Source: Gemmatimonadota bacterium (lineage in GTDB: Bacteria > Gemmatimonadota > Gemmatimonadetes > Gemmatimonadales > Gemmatimonadaceae). Taken from it: a stretch of 18,160 nt of DNA. Below the pieces are notes generated by a model, which was given only the letters and a program-made list of their open reading frames with translations, made no database searches and was not told the origin of the DNA. Below, piece after piece: positions 15,384-18,160 of the stretch (its first letter is position 1; each line of letters begins with the position of its first letter). The stretch covers positions 1-18,160 of the forward strand of contig JADJRJ010000005.1 of the NCBI GenBank assembly GCA_016712265.1, written 5' to 3'. The translations under genes were made by a program, and so were the position numbers.

Positions 15384-17267
15384 ATGGTGACCGCCCTCGG
15401 CACACGGCTGCGGCGACTGACGCTGCGTACCCTCGCCGTCTTGCTGTGTGGTACGTGGGCCGGGGGTGCCGCCGGGGCACAAGGCGGGCGGGGCGCGGCG
15501 GCCGCAGACACGAGTTACATCCGGACCAACTATGCCAAGCGCGAGGTGATGATCCCCATGCGCGATGGCGTGAAGCTGTTCACGGCGATCTATACGCCGA
15601 AAGCTTCCGCCGGCAGCCTGCCGATCCTCCTGACCCGGACGCCCTACAGCGCGGCGCCCTACGGCGTAGGCGCCTTCCCGCGCACCCTGGGCCCAGGGCC
15701 TCGCTTTCCCGAGTTGGGCTACATCTTCGTCACGCAGGATGTGCGCGGCCGCTACCGTTCCGAGGGACGCTTCGAGCACATGACCCCGCACCGGCCGGTC
15801 AAGCGGTCGCGGCGCGACGTGGACGAGAGCAGCGACACCTACGACACCATCGACTGGCTCGTGAAGAACGCCCCGGGCAACAACGGTCGCGTGGGCCTCT
15901 GGGGATCTCCCTACGGCGGGTTCTTTGCCACCGCCGGGATGATCGATGCCCACCCGGCGCTCAAGGCCGTCTCCCCTCAGGCACCGCAGACCGACTGGTT
16001 CCTTGGCGACGACACACATCACAATGGGGCGTTCTTCCTGAACTCCACCTTCAACTTCATGTCGGTGTGCGGGATGCGCGGCGAGGGAACCGCGATGTCC
16101 TGTGGCAAGCCGTTCGACTTCGGCACGGACGATGGCGTGAAGTTCTTCCTCGAATTGGGTCCCATCGCCAACGCCGGGAAGAAGCACTTCAAGCGCCGCT
16201 CACCGGGGTGGACGGACATGATGCGCCACGGCACGTACGACGCCTTCTGGCAGCAGCGGAGCATCCTGCCGCACCTCAAGGGGAATCGCCGGCGGTGCTC
16301 ACGGTGGGGGGGCTGTATGACGCCAACAACTACTACGGCGCGCTCAAGGTCTACGAGACCCTCGTGCGACAGAGTCCGTCGACCGACCAGGCGATCGTGA
16401 TCGGGCCGTGGTACCATGGACAGTGGGCGCGCGACTCGGGGGCAGCGGTCGGAGAGCTGCAGTTTGGTGGGCCGACCTCGCACCTACCAACGCGACATGA
16501 TTGAGCCGTTCTTCGCCGCCCACCTCAAGGGGGGACAGGGGCGCACCCGCGGGCGTGGGTCTTCGAGACCGGCCGAAACCAGTGGCGTACCTTCGCCCAG
16601 TGGCCGCCCAGGAGGGAAGCGAGCGTTCCCTGTACCTCGGGGATCACAGCGCCTCTCGTTTGACGCTCCGACCAACACCGGCGACAGCACCTTTACGCAG
16701 TGGGTAACCGATCCAGCGAAACCGGCGTCGTTCGTCGCCAGCGGCGGGATCGACATGGACCCCGACTACATGGCGCGCGACCAGCGATTCGGGGCCACGC
16801 GCCCGGATGTGGTCGCGTACCGGGGCGACGTGCTCTCGGAGGACGTGACCATCGCCGGCCCGGTGCGCCCGACGTTGTTCGTCTCCAGCACCGGCACCGA
16901 TGGCGATTGGGTCGTCAAGCTCATCGACGAACACCCCGACGGCTTCCAGGAGTTGGTGCGTGGCGACGTGATGCGGGCCAAGTTCCGGGAGAGCTTCAGC
17001 CGGCCCATCCCGCTGCGTCCGGGCGAGGTGACCCAGCTCGATTTCACGATGCCGGATGTGTTCCACACCTTCCGGCGCGGGCATCGGATGCTCGTGCAGG
17101 TCCAGGGGAGCTGGTTCCCGCTGGTGGACCGCAACCCGCAGGTGTTCACCGACATCTACAAGGCGAAAGCGAGCGACTTCCGGTCAGCCACGCAGCGGGT
17201 GTATTCCACGGCCGGGCAGGCGTCGCGGTTGACGTTCCGCGTCCTCCCCACGGCCGTGGTCCCCTGA
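15384..17267 (+). CDS. Secreted CocE/NonD-family hydrolase (X-Pro dipeptidyl-peptidase S15 type), multiply frameshifted
   Basis: A signal peptide (residues 1-32, ending GGAAGAQ) is followed by an alpha/beta hydrolase: YAKREVMIPMRDGVKLFTAI, RTPYSA, FVTQDVRGRYRSEG, DVDESSDTYDTIDWLVKN, then the nucleophile region GLWGSPYGGF (171-180). Later come GGLYDANNYYGAL (likely catalytic Asp) and IGPWYHGQW (catalytic His), and a C-terminal jelly-roll (LSFDAPTNTGDSTFTQW to PLVDRNPQVFTD). Family members cleave esters or amides, including acyl-beta-lactams and X-Pro peptides; the substrate here is unknown. Coding sense changes frame near 16278-16286, 16470-16480, 16525-16535, 16610-16616 and 16650-16660, giving fragments such as AHPRAWVFETGRNQWRTFAQ and EGSERSLYLGDHSA in order. 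The catalytic Ser seems lost, but adding a G in 15901-15904 and removing a C in 15909-15911 restores GISYGGF. Most or all defects look like sequence errors. Start is 4 bases after the HD gene. Confidence 0.85.
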
Positions 17268-17326
17268 CGTCTGGCCCGGGCCCCGTCGCCCGGCGCGACG
17301 CGGCCCTGCGGATGCCGGCCGCACGA

Positions 17327-18160
17327 TCACCGGGCGGCCATCGTCGTCTTCCCCACCTGGCTGTAGACCGCCGCGCTGGTGATCAGCAGGCCGCCGTATT
17401 CGGGGACGTGATGGGGGATCGTCACCGCGCCGAGCCAGGCCCCCGTGGGGTCGAAGACGTCGAGCCGCGCGCGCGTGGAATCGTTTGCTCCCAGCTGTCG
17501 CACCCAGAGGTGCCCTGCTTCGTCGGTGTAGATCCGCGAGAAGGCCGGCTCCGTGGAGGGGATGTCGTCGAGCTTCGCCACCGCGCGCGCGGCATCCTCC
17601 CCGACGCTCTGGGCCGCCGACTTGATCATGGATTCCTCGCTTGCCCGCCGCGCCTCGGTGGTGGTGGGGACCCGCGTCCACGGGCGCGTCATCACGAGCA
17701 GAATCGACCCCGTGCGGCGCGTACACCAACCGGTACTCCCGGTGTAGCCCGGACGACGCCGCCAAAGGGATGCGCCGGCGGCTCGACCGCCGGCGACCAT
17801 GGAATGCATCGACATCCGCACCTGCTGCTTGCCATCGCCCCCCCGGAGCTGAACAGCCAGCTGCGCTCTTCCGGCGGACGCAGCACCCAGAAGGTGTCCA
17901 CGGTCGTTCCGGCAGCGTGTGTACCGGACGAACGGCATCCCGCCCGGCCTGGTACGCTGTCGGGAATCCACGCCGGCACGGTGATGCGTTGCGCGGTATC
18001 GATCGCAATGTCGGACCAATAGCAGCAGGAGGTCGTCCAGCCGCGCTGGTACGTGCCGGAGGTGTCGAAGACGCTGGTCCGTGCGACGATTGGATCATGG
18101 ACGACCAGCGATCCCCGCGGGCCGCGATGAACGCCATGCGGAACTCGCCGGGCCCAGCGC
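17327..18160 (-). CDS. Beta-propeller-like protein, 5'-truncated and frameshifted
   Basis: The gene enters from the right edge and ends with TGA at 17327-17329. Reading from the edge: GSLVVHDPIVARTSVFDTSG, WSDIAIDTAQRITVPAWIPD and HAAGTTVDTFWVLRPPEERS in one frame; GDGKQQVRMSMHSM in a second; SSGLHREYRLVYAPHG in a third; then SILLVMTRPWTRVPTTTEAR to the end in a consistent frame. The last 110 residues hold IYTDEAGHLWVRQLGA, RLDVFDPTGAWLGAVTIP and YGGLLITSAAVY. The D..G.LWV and VFD..G..LG phrases are those of NHL-like or 6-bladed beta-propeller proteins, which bind ligands or surfaces and lack a common catalytic motif. At least three indels fall between about 17690 and 17850. The signal peptide and first blades lie outside the window. 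It is convergent with the hydrolase gene, 59 bases apart. Confidence 0.65.

Noticed and set aside
15057..16187. Minus-strand open frame (376 codons) opposite the HD and hydrolase genes
   Set aside because: It is antisense to conserved enzymes and its product has no recognisable domain.
1..18160. CRISPR arrays, insertion sequences, phage or toxin-antitoxin genes
   Set aside because: No spaced short repeats, transposase motifs, terminal inverted repeats or paired small genes were found.

Overview
The window looks like a stretch of a high-GC, Gram-negative-type genome. I infer Gemmatimonadota or a close relative, because of the mix of Big_2 lipoproteins, a 6-bladed-propeller-like protein, a CocE/NonD-type hydrolase and an HD_4-type protein. 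No rRNA, tRNA or other marker gene confirms this. Almost every gene encodes an exported or envelope protein.

Layout. 1-1001 (+): tail of a TPR protein. 1193-2156 (-): CsgG-like domain plus SH3-like domain, followed by a strong hairpin. 2157-2696: no gene seen. 2697-5813 (-): lipoprotein A, with Ig-like stalk domains and 14 RCC1-type repeats. 5814-6218: two apparent gene remnants. 6219-6599 (+): small secreted protein with an InlB-type repeat. 6627-8559 (-): lipoprotein B. 8656-10929 (-): lipoprotein C, intact. 10930-11311: divergent intergenic region. 11312-12915 (+): lipoprotein D. 13084-13565 (+): cupredoxin lipoprotein, with a CRP/FNR-like palindrome upstream and a terminator downstream. 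13698-14754 (+): degenerate Wzc/BY-kinase-like membrane protein. 14783-15379 (+): HD-domain protein lacking the HD aspartate. 15384-17267 (+): secreted CocE/NonD hydrolase. 17327-18160 (-): 3' part of a propeller-like gene.

The most interesting element is the cluster of four paralogous lipoproteins A-D. They share a lipobox, a Big_2 domain and a second beta-sandwich domain, then diverge into different C-terminal modules: a double RCC1 propeller (A), a roughly 430-residue unnamed domain shared by B and C, and a duplicated Cys-Gly-Gly domain plus fibronectin III (D). This looks like a surface-display family with swapped heads. No experimental role can be read from sequence.

A second theme is the very high density of single-base frameshifts. 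They split A, B, D, the TPR gene, the cupredoxin, the Wzc-like gene, the hydrolase and the last gene. They often lie in G/C homopolymers, and protein similarity resumes at once in another frame. I think most are uncorrected sequencing errors, so I give gene extents across the shifts; the pieces should not be read as separate proteins or as decayed genes without checking reads.
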